Positions 29,682 through 38,392 of a stretch of 53,116 bases of DNA are shown here, piece after piece (positions within the stretch are counted from its first letter, which is position 1; each line of letters starts with the position of its first letter). Source of the stretch: Streptomyces sp. NRRL WC-3618 (GTDB lineage Bacteria; Actinomycetota; Actinomycetes; Streptomycetales; Streptomycetaceae); the NCBI RefSeq assembly GCF_001280005.1, contig NZ_LGDW01000446.1, positions 1-53,116 of the forward strand, in the 5' to 3' direction. A program made the translations under genes and the position numbers. The notes below the pieces were generated by a model. It was not told the origin of the DNA and did not search any database. It saw only the letters and a program-made list of their open reading frames with translations.

Positions 29682-30182
29682 ATGACCCAGCACACCCACC
29701 ACCCGGCCCAAGCCCCCACGCCCACCGTCCGCCCCGCCCACCCCGACGACCTGCCCGGCCTCGTCGCCTCCAGTACCGCCCTCTTCGCCGAGGACGCCGG
29801 CACCCGTGATCCGAGCATCGACGCCGACTGGCCGCGCGAGCACGCCGCCGCGTCGTTCACCGCGGCGCTGGACGACCCCGCGCGCCTGGTGCTGGCGGTC
29901 GAGTGCGCCGGCGCGGTGGTCGGGCATCTGATGGGCTCGCTCACCGAACCCACTGCCAGGCAGCCGGTGAAGACCGCCACGCTGAACAGTGTGTACGTCC
30001 GCCCCGCCCACCGCAGTTCGGGGGCCGGGGCCCGTCTGGTGGAGACCTTCGTCCAGTGGGCGGCCGAGCAGGGCGCCGCGCACGCCGAGGTGACCGCCTA
30101 CGCGGCCAACCCCGACGCGATACGTTTCTACGAGCGCGGCGGCTTCGCACCGCAGACGGTGACACTGCGCCTCGGGCTGTAG
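29682..30182 (+). CDS. GNAT-family N-acetyltransferase
   Basis: A 166-residue acetyl-CoA-dependent acyltransferase. Motif A is SVYVRPAHRSSGAGARLVETF (V-x-P-x-x-R-x-x-G-x-G/A), with the usual strand before it (KTATLNSVYV) and motif B ANPDAIRFYERGGFAPQTV near the C-terminus. The substrate is unknown. It is divergent from the DUF1304/TetR operon, and the three TetR operators lie between the two, so it may share that control. It ends 16 bp before the convergent amidohydrolase gene. Confidence 0.85.
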   Translation: MTQHTHHPAQAPTPTVRPAHPDDLPGLVASSTALFAEDAGTRDPSIDADWPREHAAASFTAALDDPARLVLAVECAGAVVGHLMGSLTEPTARQPVKTATLNSVYVRPAHRSSGAGARLVETFVQWAAEQGAAHAEVTAYAANPDAIRFYERGGFAPQTVTLRLGL

Positions 30183-30198
30183 CCGCCCGGGGTGGAAG

Positions 30199-31830
30199 TC
30201 AGGCGGCACCCTCGGCCGCGTACACCCTCTCGCCGCCCACATACGTCAGCGCCACCTTCGTCCGGCCGATCGCCTCCGGCGGTCCGGCGTACGGATCGCG
30301 GTCCAGGATCGTCAGGTCGGCCAGCGCCCCGGCGCGCACGCTGCCCGTGTCGTCCAGGTGGTTGGCGTACGCCGAGCCCGCGGTGTACGCCGTGAGCGCG
30401 TCCGTCAGGCCGATGCGTTCGGCGGGCAGGAACACGGGGGAGGAGGGAGAGCCAGGGGCCGTGCGGTTGACGGCGACGTGGATCGCCTGGAGTGGGTCGG
30501 GGCTGCTGACCGGCCAGTCGCTGCCCGCCGCCAGGGTGGCCCCGGAGCGCAGCAGCGCGCCGAACGGGTACTGCCACGCGGCCCGTTCGGGCCCGAGGAA
30601 GGGGATCGTCAGATCGTCCATCTGGGGCTCGTGCATGGCCCACAGCGCCTGGATGTTCGCGACCGCGCCGAGCCGCGCGAAGCGGGGCACGTCGTCCGGG
30701 TGCACCACTTGGAGGTGCGCCAGATGCGGCCGGGTGTCGCTCGGCCCGTTCGCCGCGCGCGCGGCCTCGACGGCGTCCAAAGCGTCGCGTACGGCCCGGT
30801 CGCCCAGCGCGTGGAAGTGGCACTGGAAACCGAGGGCGTCCAACTGCGTGACGTACTTGGGCAGTTCGGCCGGGTCCACGAAACTGGTGCCACGGTTGGC
30901 CGTGGCGCAGCCGCACTTGTCGAGGTACGGGTCGAGCAGCGCGGCCGTGCCCGTCTCGGCGACCCCGTCCAGCATCAGCTTCACACTGCCCGCCCGGAAC
31001 CTGCCCCCGCTCAACGCGGCCCGCCGCTCGACGAGTTCGGGGATCTGCTCGGCACCCCGCTCCCGGTCCCACCACAGCGCGCCGACCACCCGCGCGGTCA
31101 GCGAACCGTCCCGGACGGCGGCGAGATAGGTCTCGGAGGGGTCCACCATCCCGAGGAACGAGCCGACCAGCGCGTCCTGCCAGGCCGTGACACCGAGCGA
31201 GTGCAGCCGGCGCTGCGCGGACAGCAGGGCCGCCAGCCGCTCCGCCGCCGTGACCGGCGGGGTCAGCCGGCCCACGTACTCCATGGCTCCTTCCTGGAGC
31301 ATGCCGGTCGGCTCGCCGGAGGCGTCCCGCTCGAAGCGGCCGTCCGCCGGGTCCGGGGTGTCCCGGGTGACGCCCGCGAGTTCCAGGGCGCGGCTGTTCA
31401 CCCAGGCGCCGTGATGGTCCCGGTTGGGCAGGTACACCGGCCGGTCCGGGACCACCGCGTCCAGCAGCTCCCGGGTGGGCGTGCCCCCTTCGAAGGCCTC
31501 CATGGACCAGCCGCCGCCCGTGATCCACTCCCGCCCGGGGTGCGCGAGAGCGTACGCGCGGACGACGGCCACCGTGTCCTCGGCGGTCTTCATGCCGGTC
31601 AGATCGCACTGGGTCAGCTCGAGGCCGGCCGGCATCGGATGGACGTGGGCGTCCTGGAAGCCGGGCAGGAGCAGCCGTCCGGCGAGATCGACGACCTCGG
31701 TCCCCGGCCCGATCAGGTCGTGCACCTCGGCCCGGCCCACGGCGGTGATCCGGTCGGCGGTGACCGCGACGGCCGTGGGGCTCCCGGGGGCGAAGACCGG
31801 GCCGCCGGTGAAGAGCAGGTCAGCGTGCAT
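30199..31830 (-). CDS. YtcJ-like metal-dependent amidohydrolase
   Basis: A 543-residue amidohydrolase of the YtcJ/amidohydro_3 group. LLPGFQDAHVHP gives the first metal-binding HxH; HFHALGDRAV the His near mid-barrel; LAAGSDWPV the C-terminal catalytic Asp. The N-terminal strand pattern LLFTGGPVFAPG and the C-terminal GALADLTILDRDPY form the composite beta-sandwich typical of the superfamily. Family members hydrolyse amide or N-acyl bonds; the substrate is unknown. ATG 31830 has AAGGA at 9 nt. The next gene upstream on the same strand is a small membrane protein, 34 bp away, so an operon is likely. Confidence 0.85.
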   Translation of the reverse strand: MHADLLFTGGPVFAPGSPTAVAVTADRITAVGRAEVHDLIGPGTEVVDLAGRLLLPGFQDAHVHPMPAGLELTQCDLTGMKTAEDTVAVVRAYALAHPGREWITGGGWSMEAFEGGTPTRELLDAVVPDRPVYLPNRDHHGAWVNSRALELAGVTRDTPDPADGRFERDASGEPTGMLQEGAMEYVGRLTPPVTAAERLAALLSAQRRLHSLGVTAWQDALVGSFLGMVDPSETYLAAVRDGSLTARVVGALWWDRERGAEQIPELVERRAALSGGRFRAGSVKLMLDGVAETGTAALLDPYLDKCGCATANRGTSFVDPAELPKYVTQLDALGFQCHFHALGDRAVRDALDAVEAARAANGPSDTRPHLAHLQVVHPDDVPRFARLGAVANIQALWAMHEPQMDDLTIPFLGPERAAWQYPFGALLRSGATLAAGSDWPVSSPDPLQAIHVAVNRTAPGSPSSPVFLPAERIGLTDALTAYTAGSAYANHLDDTGSVRAGALADLTILDRDPYAGPPEAIGRTKVALTYVGGERVYAAEGAA

Positions 31831-31864
31831 GATGCGGTTCCTTGGGGGGTGGGGGAGTCGGCGG

Positions 31865-32335
31865 CTATCGCGCCGACGGCTGCTGTACGGCGAACAGTTG
31901 GGGCGCGTCGGCGTCGGTGCCGCGGCCCGTGTGGAAGTACGGGGACCTGCGTCCCCACTTCGCCCAGGCGGCGGCCAGGAAGCCCGACGCGACGATCAGG
32001 GACGGTACGAGAAGGAGGAACCAGCCGTTGTTCGGGCTGAGTTCGAGATGGTCGGCGGAGGTGTAGAAGGACCAGCCGAGATAGCCGCCGAGCCCCAGCA
32101 GCGTGGCGGCGCTCAGCACGGGCAGCACCACCGCCCGTATCCCGTCCCCGCTCACCGCACTCGCCGCCGCCGCGCGCTTCCGGGGTCTGCTGCGCGAGAA
32201 CTGGCGGTACGACAGGGCGACGACCATGCCGATCGCGTTGACCGCCGCCAGGATCATGTCGGCGAAGCGCGGGATGATCAGGGCGAGCGCGGCGACGGCC
32301 GCCGCCAGCGCGCCGATCATCAGCGTGTCGGTCAT
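31865..32335 (-). CDS. Small integral membrane protein, unknown function
   Basis: A 156-residue protein with about four hydrophobic helices: MIGALAAAVAALALIIP, ADMILAAVNAIGMVVALSY, VVLPVLSAATLLGLGGYLGW and WFLLLVPSLIVASGFLAAAW. A basic loop SRSRPRKRAAA lies after the second. I do not recognise a family. ATG 32335 has GGAG at a good distance. It is divergent from a TetR gene, and an imperfect GTCAAC/GTTGTC palindrome lies between them; it probably shares a transcript with the amidohydrolase. Confidence 0.65.
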   Translation of the reverse strand: MTDTLMIGALAAAVAALALIIPRFADMILAAVNAIGMVVALSYRQFSRSRPRKRAAAASAVSGDGIRAVVLPVLSAATLLGLGGYLGWSFYTSADHLELSPNNGWFLLLVPSLIVASGFLAAAWAKWGRRSPYFHTGRGTDADAPQLFAVQQPSAR

Positions 32336-32410
32336 GGCGATCTCCGCTCATACCTGGGGGCCCTGGACGACCCCGGTGAACGGACATGAAACTGCCGGAG
32401 GGCTTAACAG

Positions 32411-32425
32411 GTCAACAGCGTTGTC
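32411..32425. promoter_or_regulatory. Candidate TetR operator
   Basis: GTCAACAGCGTTGTC: six-base arms with one mismatch around a 3-nt centre, in the divergent region between the membrane protein and TetR genes, 39 bp before the GTG at 32465. Confidence 0.45.
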
Positions 32426-32464
32426 ATAAGGTGCCGGTACCGGCCCCCGCGCAGGAGGAAGCCC

Positions 32465-33193
32465 GTGAGTGATCGTGTCGTGCCACCCGCCGCCCGGCGG
32501 CGCAGGCGTCCCACCAAGACGGGCGTCGTCCTCTCCGAGGAACTGATCGTCGAGACGGCGCTGCGGCTGCTCGGGGAACACGGCGCCGAAGCCCTCTCCG
32601 TGCGCCGTCTCGGCCGCGCCCTCGGCGCCGACCCGAGCGCCCTGTACCGCTATTTCCGGGACACCGACGAGCTGATGCTCGCCATCGCCGACGAACTGAT
32701 CGGCCGTACGCTGCGCGCCTGGCGCCCCAGCGGGGACTGGCGCGCCGACCTGCGCGACCTTGGCCTGCGCATGCACGCCGGAGCGCTCGCCCAGCCGCAG
32801 GCGGCGGTACTCAGCTCGTACCGGGTGACCGGACGGGCGTACGAGATCCAGGCGGTCGAAACCGTCCTCGGGGTACTGCGCGGCGCCGGGTTCCCGGACA
32901 TCGAGGCGGTACGGATCCACCACGCGTTCGTCGACCAGGCGCTCGCCTTCGGAGCCCTCGACTCGGCGAACGCGGCGCTGCCCAGGGCGGCCCGCGAGGC
33001 GGAGACGGCCGTGTGGCGGGCGACCTACGCCCGGCTGCCCGCCGACACCCACCCGCACATCAACGCGACCGCCCGCCATCTCGTGAGGGACATGCGCCAC
33101 AGCTCCTACCCCGCCGCCCTCGACCTCTTCCTGTCGGCGGCGGCGACCCGACTCGCGCAGCTCACCGGGCCCGGCGACGCACGGCCCGTGTGA
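32465..33193 (+). CDS. TetR-family regulator with TetR_C-type ligand domain
   Basis: A 242-residue regulator. A basic N-terminal arm (AARRRRRPTKTG) precedes the helix-turn-helix LSVRRLGRALGADPSALYRYF. The long C-terminal half (GDWRADLRDLGLRMHAGAL, AQPQAAVLSSYRVTGRAYEI) fits the TetR_C group that includes tetracycline-type repressors. GTG 32465 has AGGAGGAAG upstream. It is divergent from the membrane protein/amidohydrolase pair, its most likely targets. Confidence 0.85.
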   Translation: MSDRVVPPAARRRRRPTKTGVVLSEELIVETALRLLGEHGAEALSVRRLGRALGADPSALYRYFRDTDELMLAIADELIGRTLRAWRPSGDWRADLRDLGLRMHAGALAQPQAAVLSSYRVTGRAYEIQAVETVLGVLRGAGFPDIEAVRIHHAFVDQALAFGALDSANAALPRAAREAETAVWRATYARLPADTHPHINATARHLVRDMRHSSYPAALDLFLSAAATRLAQLTGPGDARPV

Positions 33194-33269
33194 TTTCGGC
33201 GGGCGGGGTACCCGTACCGGAGCGGGCTGCGGCACACAGGGCCGCCCCGGATCCCCGTACGGAGGAAGA

Positions 33270-33662
33270 ATGGCCTTGGTGACAGCGGGCGTCGTGGTGC
33301 TGGACTGCGCCGAACCCGAGAAGCTCGCCGCCTTCTACAAGGAACTGCTGGCGGCCGAGGAGACCCACGCGACCGCCAACCGCATCGAGATCAGGGGCGC
33401 CGACGGAACCCGGATGGCGTTCCGCCGCGACGTGAACGCCACCCCGCCGAGCTGGCCGCGCCCGGAGAACTCCCTCCAGGTCCACCTCGACTTCCGGGTG
33501 GAGGACCTCGACGAGACCGAACGCAGGGTGATCGGGCTCGGCGGGCGCCCGCTGGAGACGAAGGACGCCGGCGGGCCGTACGAGGAGCGGGGGTACGCCG
33601 ACCCGGCCGGGCACTCCTTCACGCTCCTCAGGGTCGTGCCGACGGCCCCCAAGCAGCATTGA
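33270..33662 (+). CDS. VOC-superfamily (glyoxalase-like) protein
   Basis: A 130-residue protein with two beta-alpha-beta-beta-beta units: VTAGVVVLDCAEPEKLAAFY and LQVHLDFRVEDLDETERRV, then AGGPYEERGYADPAGHSFTL. VOC proteins include glyoxalases, fosfomycin-type resistance enzymes and dioxygenases; the metal ligands here would be His in VHLDF and acidic residues nearby, but the function is open. GGAGG precedes ATG 33270. Its stop overlaps the proposed TTG start of the CDF transporter gene, so the two may be coupled. Confidence 0.8.
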   Translation: MALVTAGVVVLDCAEPEKLAAFYKELLAAEETHATANRIEIRGADGTRMAFRRDVNATPPSWPRPENSLQVHLDFRVEDLDETERRVIGLGGRPLETKDAGGPYEERGYADPAGHSFTLLRVVPTAPKQH

Positions 33663-34681
33663 CGGTCGGCCGGAACAGGAGGGACGGGAACAGGAAGGAG
33701 GCGGGCGGTACGTCGTCGTCGGACCGGAAGACCCGGGTGACCGTGCTGGTGGCCCTGGGCGCCAATCTGCTGATCGCCGTCGCCAAGGCCGTGGGTGGCC
33801 TTGTCACAGGGTCGCCCGCGCTGCTGTCCGAGGCCGCGCACTCCGTGGCCGACAGCTTCAACGAGGTCTTCCTGCTCGCCGCCCTGCGCCGCAGCCGTCG
33901 CCCCGCCGACCGGCGGCATCCCTTCGGCTACGGCAAGGAACGCTTCTTCTGGTCGCTGCTCGCGGCCGTCGGCATCTTCGTCATGGGCGGCTGCTTCTCC
34001 TTCTTCCAGGGTGTCGAGGCCTTGAGGAGCGACACCGAGGAGTCCTTCGGCGGCTATGTGGCCGGCCTGATCGTGCTGGGGGTGGCGCTGCTCGCGGAGG
34101 GCGCCTCACTGGCGCGGGCGGTCCACCAGGCGCGCGGCGAGAGGGGGAAGGGCACGGCGACGGGCTCCAGGGGCGCTCTGCGCGACCCCGCTCTGCGTAC
34201 GGTGATCGCCGAGGACGGCACCGCCGTGCTCGGCGTGACGCTCGCCCTCGTGGGCATGGCCCTGCACATGGTCACCGGGCAGGTCGTGTGGGAGGCGTCC
34301 GCCTCCCTCGCCATCGGGGTGCTCCTCGTCTGCGTCGCCTTCTGGCTGGGCCGGGACGCACGCGACCAGCTCATCGGCGAGGCCGCCGACCCGGAGCTGA
34401 GCCGCGAGGTCTACGCCCTGCTCGCGCAGCAGCCCGAGATCGACAGCGTGGAGGCGCTGTTCACGATGAAACTGGGGCTGGACTCCACGCTGGTGGCCGC
34501 CCGGATCGACCTCGTCCCCGGTCTCGACAGCGAACGGGTCGAGGAGGTCGCCGTACGCATCAAACGCTCGGTCGTCCAGGCGGTCCCCGAGATCGGCGAG
34601 ATCTTCCTCGACGTGACCGACGCGGCCGCGAAGGAGGCAGAGCGGAGCCCCGCCGCGACGGGGGAGCGCGGCGGGGCCTGA
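33659..34681 (+). CDS. Cation diffusion facilitator family transporter
   Basis: A 340-residue membrane transporter for divalent metal ions. TM1 is VTVLVALGANLLIAVAKAVGG; TM2 carries the CDF signature SPALLSEAAHSVADS with the conserved His and Asp; HPFGYGKERFFW follows. In the fifth helix the usual HxxxD zinc site is replaced by AEDGTAVLGVTLAL, a variant I associate with the SLC30A9-like branch. A C-terminal cytoplasmic metal-sensing domain (VEALFTMKLGLDSTLVAARI) is present. The start is uncertain: TTG 33659 overlaps the VOC stop and implies coupling; GTG 33737 would begin at TM1. AGGAAGGAGG at about 33691-33701 has no start codon behind it. Confidence 0.8.
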   Translation: MTVGRNRRDGNRKEAGGTSSSDRKTRVTVLVALGANLLIAVAKAVGGLVTGSPALLSEAAHSVADSFNEVFLLAALRRSRRPADRRHPFGYGKERFFWSLLAAVGIFVMGGCFSFFQGVEALRSDTEESFGGYVAGLIVLGVALLAEGASLARAVHQARGERGKGTATGSRGALRDPALRTVIAEDGTAVLGVTLALVGMALHMVTGQVVWEASASLAIGVLLVCVAFWLGRDARDQLIGEAADPELSREVYALLAQQPEIDSVEALFTMKLGLDSTLVAARIDLVPGLDSERVEEVAVRIKRSVVQAVPEIGEIFLDVTDAAAKEAERSPAATGERGGA

Positions 34682-34693
34682 AGCTCGGGTGCC

Positions 34694-34725
34694 CGGCGGG
34701 GAGGCGTTCATTCCTCCCGTCGCCG
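34694..34725. terminator. Bidirectional terminator between CDF and F420-type oxidoreductase genes
   Basis: CGGCGGGGAGG (34694-34704) pairs with CCTCCC (34713-34718) and CGCCG (34721-34725) across a 2-nt bulge: an 11-bp stem with an 8-nt loop, between convergent genes. Confidence 0.65.
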
Positions 34726-34748
34726 GAATTTCTTTCCGGGCCGCGGGA

Positions 34749-35198
34749 TCAGTTCCCGGCGGCCGGTTCGAGGACGAACACGGGTATCTCGCGGTCGGTC
34801 TTCTTCTGGTATTCGGCGTACGGGGGGAACGCGGCGACCGCCCGCTCCCACCACACGGCCTTCTCCTCGCCGGTCACCTCACGGGCCACCATGTCCTGGC
34901 GCACCGGCCCGTCCTGGAGGTCGACGTGCGGATCGGCGAGGACGTTGAAGTACCAGACCGGGTGCTTGGGAGCGCCGCCCAGTGAGGCGACCGCCGCGTA
35001 CCGACCCTCGTGCTCCACCCGCATGAGTGGCGTCCTGCGGATCTTGCCGCTGCGGGCACCCCGGGTGGTGAGCAGGATGACCGGCAGGCCGGTGTCCATG
35101 AGTGTCGTTCCCTTGGTGCCACCCGAGCTTTCGTACAGCTCGACCTGCTCACGCACCCACTGGGTCGGACTGGCTTCGTACTCGCCCTCAAGAGGCAT
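34749..35198 (-). CDS. Ddn-like nitroreductase/quinone reductase family protein (F420-type)
   Basis: A 149-residue split-barrel protein of the deazaflavin-dependent (Ddn) family. [20 protein letters not shown] and [17 protein letters not shown] are the cofactor-binding hallmarks; [19 protein letters not shown] and [20 protein letters not shown] complete the fold. Relatives use F420H2 to reduce quinones or nitro compounds. ATG 35198 (protein begins PLEGEYEA) is the natural start; the open frame extends far upstream through the LysE gene in a shadow phase. Genome context gives no substrate. Confidence 0.85.
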   Translation of the reverse strand: MPLEGEYEASPTQWVREQVELYESSGGTKGTTLMDTGLPVILLTTRGARSGKIRRTPLMRVEHEGRYAAVASLGGAPKHPVWYFNVLADPHVDLQDGPVRQDMVAREVTGEEKAVWWERAVAAFPPYAEYQKKTDREIPVFVLEPAAGN

Positions 35199-35293
35199 GG
35201 AGTTGGTCCCATCGTCTCGTCGCGTATGACTGTTGCTGTGCGGTGAAACACCGGCTCCCTGCGGATTCATCCGGGGGGCCTGGGGAAGCCGCC

Positions 35294-35926
35294 TCACGCC
35301 GGTGCCACCACCATCCGCACCGCCAGCGCCATGATCACCGCGCTGGACACGAGCGCCGTCACCAGTCGCCCGCGCCGGCCCGTCAGCGCCCGCCCGAGCA
35401 GTGCGCCGCCGGAGGCGACCAGCAACTGCCAACTGGCCGAGGCGAGGAAGGCCGCGAGGACGAACACCCCCTGCTCCCAGGGGGATACGGCGTCCGAGGC
35501 CCGGTTGCCGAGGACCAGCGCCGCGAAGTAGATCACCGTGGTGGGGTTGAGCAGGGTGACGCCGACCAGCATGAGAAACGCCCGGACAGGCGTCGGCGGC
35601 GTGGTGTCGGCGCGGGTGGAGAGCGTGCCGTCGCGGTACTGCCGCAGGGCGCCGGCCCCGCCCCGGACCGCGAGGGCGGCCAGCACCAGGGCGGAGGCCC
35701 AGCGCAGCGGCACCAGCACCGGTTGCAGCGCGCCGGCCAGGGCGGTGCCGCCGAGCGCGGCCAGCAGGGCATAGAGACCGTCGGCGGTGGCGATACCGAG
35801 CGCCGCGCAGACACCGGTCCGCAGGGACGTACGCGCGGTGAGGGAAACGAGATAGGTCGTGACGGCTCCGACGGGAACGGCGATGCCGTACCCGGCGAGA
35901 AGCCCCGCGACGAGCGCGGCCGTCAT
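35294..35926 (-). CDS. LysE-family amino-acid/threonine exporter
   Basis: A 210-residue membrane protein with about six helices. [19 protein letters not shown] matches the LysE/RhtB first-helix signature (GxxxPGP-like), and [17 protein letters not shown] the conserved NP motif region. It would export amino acids or related small molecules; the substrate is not visible. ATG 35926 is used. It stands between the Ddn-like gene and a divergent flavoprotein gene. Confidence 0.8.
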   Translation of the reverse strand: MTAALVAGLLAGYGIAVPVGAVTTYLVSLTARTSLRTGVCAALGIATADGLYALLAALGGTALAGALQPVLVPLRWASALVLAALAVRGGAGALRQYRDGTLSTRADTTPPTPVRAFLMLVGVTLLNPTTVIYFAALVLGNRASDAVSPWEQGVFVLAAFLASASWQLLVASGGALLGRALTGRRGRLVTALVSSAVIMALAVRMVVAPA

Positions 35927-36084
35927 GACCGCGGAAGCACGGGCCTCCAGGGACGGCCGGGCTGCTGCTGGCCACGCACCGGACGAGCGGCGGTGCGGGA
36001 CAGCGACAGGAGGGCTTCGTTCGTGAACATGGCGTGATCCTGGGGGAGGGGGCCGCTCACCTGCAACTCATTTAGTGTTTCCGG

Positions 36085-36624
36085 ATGACCGAGACGTCCG
36101 CACAGCCCCCCAGGCCCTTCCTGTACGTCGTCGTCTGCGCTGCCCAAGTCGCATCCGACGTCGGCAAGTTGATCACCGCGGCGCGGGAACGGGACTGGGA
36201 GGTCGGGGTCATCGCGACGCCGCTCGCCATGGGGTTCTTCGACCCGGAGGCCGTCGAGACCCAGACCGGGCGCCCGATCCGGTCCGCATGGCGCAGGCCC
36301 GGAGATCCGCGCCCCTTTCCCGCCCCCGACGCCGTGCTCGTCGCGCCCGCCACCTTCAACACCCTCAACAAATGGGCGGCCGGTATCGCCGACACGCTCG
36401 CCCTGGGCACGCTGTGCGAGGTGTACGGACTCGGGGTGCCGATAGCCGTACTGCCGTGCGTGGGCGAGGCGTTGGCCGCCCATCCCGCGTACCGGGCCAG
36501 TCTGGAACGGCTGCGCGGGATGGGCGTGCGGTTCGCGGATCCGTACGCCCCGGACGGGCAAGAGGGCGACGGGCGGCCGGAGTTCGGGTGGGAACGGGGA
36601 CTGGAGCTGCTCGCCACCCGGTGA
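36085..36624 (+). CDS. Flavoprotein (HFCD/UbiX-like fold)
   Basis: A 179-residue protein of the Flavoprotein family (PF02441), which includes phosphopantothenoylcysteine decarboxylase and lantibiotic decarboxylases. FLYVVVCAAQVASDVGKLI is the first strand with the flavin-phosphate loop; DAVLVAPATFNTLNKWAAGIADTL (seen as LVAPATFNTLNKW then AAGIADTL) is the typical active-site stretch; VPIAVLPCVGEAL follows. The reaction is unknown. It starts about 158 bp from the divergent LysE gene and faces the GH114-like gene, with CCGGCCGG-rich sequence between them that could end transcription. Confidence 0.8.
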   Translation: MTETSAQPPRPFLYVVVCAAQVASDVGKLITAARERDWEVGVIATPLAMGFFDPEAVETQTGRPIRSAWRRPGDPRPFPAPDAVLVAPATFNTLNKWAAGIADTLALGTLCEVYGLGVPIAVLPCVGEALAAHPAYRASLERLRGMGVRFADPYAPDGQEGDGRPEFGWERGLELLATR

Positions 36625-36668
36625 CGCACACCGGGCCGGCCGGTCGGAATCCTCGCGATCCCGGCCGG

Positions 36669-37544
36669 TCAGCGCGTCCTGCGGACGTACCCGGCGCTGT
36701 CCGGCGTCGACACGTCGACGTCCCTGCGGACGATGCTCAGCCGGTTGCCGAAGCCCGCGCGGGCCTTGCGCAGCCCGCTGTCGGTGTACTCGATCACCAC
36801 CACCCGGTCGTCGAACGCCGCCGCGTACTTGCCGCACTCGTCGTACTCGCCGCACTCCTCCGCGACCGCGAAATCCAGTCCCGTGCTCTTCCTGAGCCCG
36901 GCCAGGTCCACGGTGTTCTTCTGGCCGATGGCCAGACCGCGCGTGTGCGCGTGCCGGGAGAGAAGGGTGATGAAGGCGGTGGCGTCGTCGGCGGTGAGGA
37001 GGTCGTCGGAACGGGTGTAGCTGTCGTAGTTGTCGGGCTCGACCGCGTCGAAGCCCTTGTCCGCGCAGCCGTCGATCCACTTGTTCACCCGCGCCGCGAT
37101 CCGCTCGCGCTTCGCCGCCGTCCCGATGTCGAGGAGGGCCTCGTCCCAGTCCTTGTCGATGACGGTCTCGCCGTTCGCGTCCCGGAGCAGCAGATCGGCG
37201 GGCCACGTCTTCTCGTCGCCGGGCTGCGCCTGGAAGGCGTTGACGTAGCAGATGTTGTAAAGGCCGGGCGCGGGAGGCGCCGTACGGTCGCGGGCAACGA
37301 TGCGCACGCCTGCCGGGGGCGGGTAGGCGCCGCCGATCTGGTAGTCGAAACCGGCGTGCCGCGGCGGCAGTTCGACCTCGGCTGACGCGCTGAGCGAGGA
37401 CGTCGCAGCGGATTCGGCCGCGTTCTTCGTCTCCGGCGGCGAGCCGCCGCACGCGGTCAGGCCCCACCCGGCCGCGCAGACGGTCGTCAGCACGACCGCC
37501 GCTTTCCGGAGACCTCCTACGCGAGGTGAACCCTCGGCGGGCAT
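36669..37544 (-). CDS. GH114-like (endo-alpha-1,4-polygalactosaminidase family) lipoprotein
   Basis: A 291-residue surface lipoprotein. The signal peptide ends with GLTACGGS, a lipobox with Cys at about residue 32, followed by a Ser/Ala-rich tether. From about residue 60 it is a TIM-barrel of the GH114/TM1410 type: GFDYQIGGAYPPPAGV, YNICYVNAFQAQPGDEKTW, FDAVEPDNYDSYTRSDDLL and GLAIGQKNTVDL. The Asp/Glu in these segments are the likely active site. Characterised members cut polygalactosamine. ATG 37544 gives a normal signal peptide; the frame is open to 37655 without reason to start there. Confidence 0.8.
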   Translation of the reverse strand: MPAEGSPRVGGLRKAAVVLTTVCAAGWGLTACGGSPPETKNAAESAATSSLSASAEVELPPRHAGFDYQIGGAYPPPAGVRIVARDRTAPPAPGLYNICYVNAFQAQPGDEKTWPADLLLRDANGETVIDKDWDEALLDIGTAAKRERIAARVNKWIDGCADKGFDAVEPDNYDSYTRSDDLLTADDATAFITLLSRHAHTRGLAIGQKNTVDLAGLRKSTGLDFAVAEECGEYDECGKYAAAFDDRVVVIEYTDSGLRKARAGFGNRLSIVRRDVDVSTPDSAGYVRRTR

Positions 37545-37780
37545 GTCCGCTCCATCGATCGCGGGTACGGCCACTGCCGAATGTGCGTACCTCTGCGCAC
37601 CGGGCACGCGGCCCGGCACGGTCAGGATCAAAGCGTCCGCGGCGCCCGCAGTCAAATGGGCACCGGCACGGGGTCGTTCGGGCAGAGCCAGTCACGTGAC
37701 AGAAGCCCGCGCGCCGGCCTCCCGGCCATGATCAGGTAGCCCCTCCGTACCCTCGTTCCGCCGAGTCAGGAAGGCACGTC

Positions 37781-38392
37781 ATGCGCATCGGCATCATCGG
37801 CGCCGGAGCCCTCGGGCGGGCCCTCGCGGTCCGTTTCGTGGCCGCCGGTGAGGAGGTTCTGCTCAGCGACAGCCGGTGCCCCCGGTCGCCGCGAGAGCTG
37901 GCCGACTCGATCGGGCCGAGGCTGGTCCCGGCGACCGTGACAGAGGCGGCCGGTGAGGAGATCGTCGTGCTCGCCGTGCCCTGGCGGCAGTTGCCCGAGG
38001 CGGTCACGGCGGCCGGCGCGTACGACTGGCAGGAACGGATCGTCATCGACACCACCAACCCGCTCGGGCCGCCCGGCTGCCAGGTCGCCGACCTCCAGGG
38101 GCGCCCGTCCAGCGAGGTCGTCGCAGGTCTGGTGCCAGGGGCCCGCCTGGTGAAGGCGTTCAACACCCTGGCGCCCGCCGTTCTCGCCGCCGATCCGCGC
38201 ACGCCCGCCGGACGCCGGGTGATCTTTCTCTCCGGCAACCACCCGGGCGCCAACGACCGGGTCGCCGCGCTCGTCGAACGCGCCGGCTGGGCGGCCGTCG
38301 ACCTGGGCCCACTGGCCGGGGGCCGCCTGCAGCAGTTCCCGGGCGGAGCGCCACGCCGCCCACGCCGCCCTGGCCGACGTCCTCGCCGGTGA
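37781..38392 (+). CDS. F420-type NADP-binding oxidoreductase with replaced C-terminus
   Basis: A 203-residue Rossmann protein of the NADPH-dependent F420 reductase / ProC-like group. RIGIIGAGALGRALA is the dinucleotide motif at the extreme N-terminus; VVLAVPWRQLPEAV, VIDTTNPLGP and LVKAFNTLAPAVL follow the family. It runs normally to GGRLQQFPGG, where relatives end with about ten hydrophobic residues. Here the frame instead continues into a basic tail rich in Arg and Pro, which is out-of-phase sequence of a LuxR regulator gene. A deletion has evidently joined the two genes. Only the last few residues are lost, so the enzyme may still work. Confidence 0.8.
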   Translation: MRIGIIGAGALGRALAVRFVAAGEEVLLSDSRCPRSPRELADSIGPRLVPATVTEAAGEEIVVLAVPWRQLPEAVTAAGAYDWQERIVIDTTNPLGPPGCQVADLQGRPSSEVVAGLVPGARLVKAFNTLAPAVLAADPRTPAGRRVIFLSGNHPGANDRVAALVERAGWAAVDLGPLAGGRLQQFPGGAPRRPRRPGRRPRR

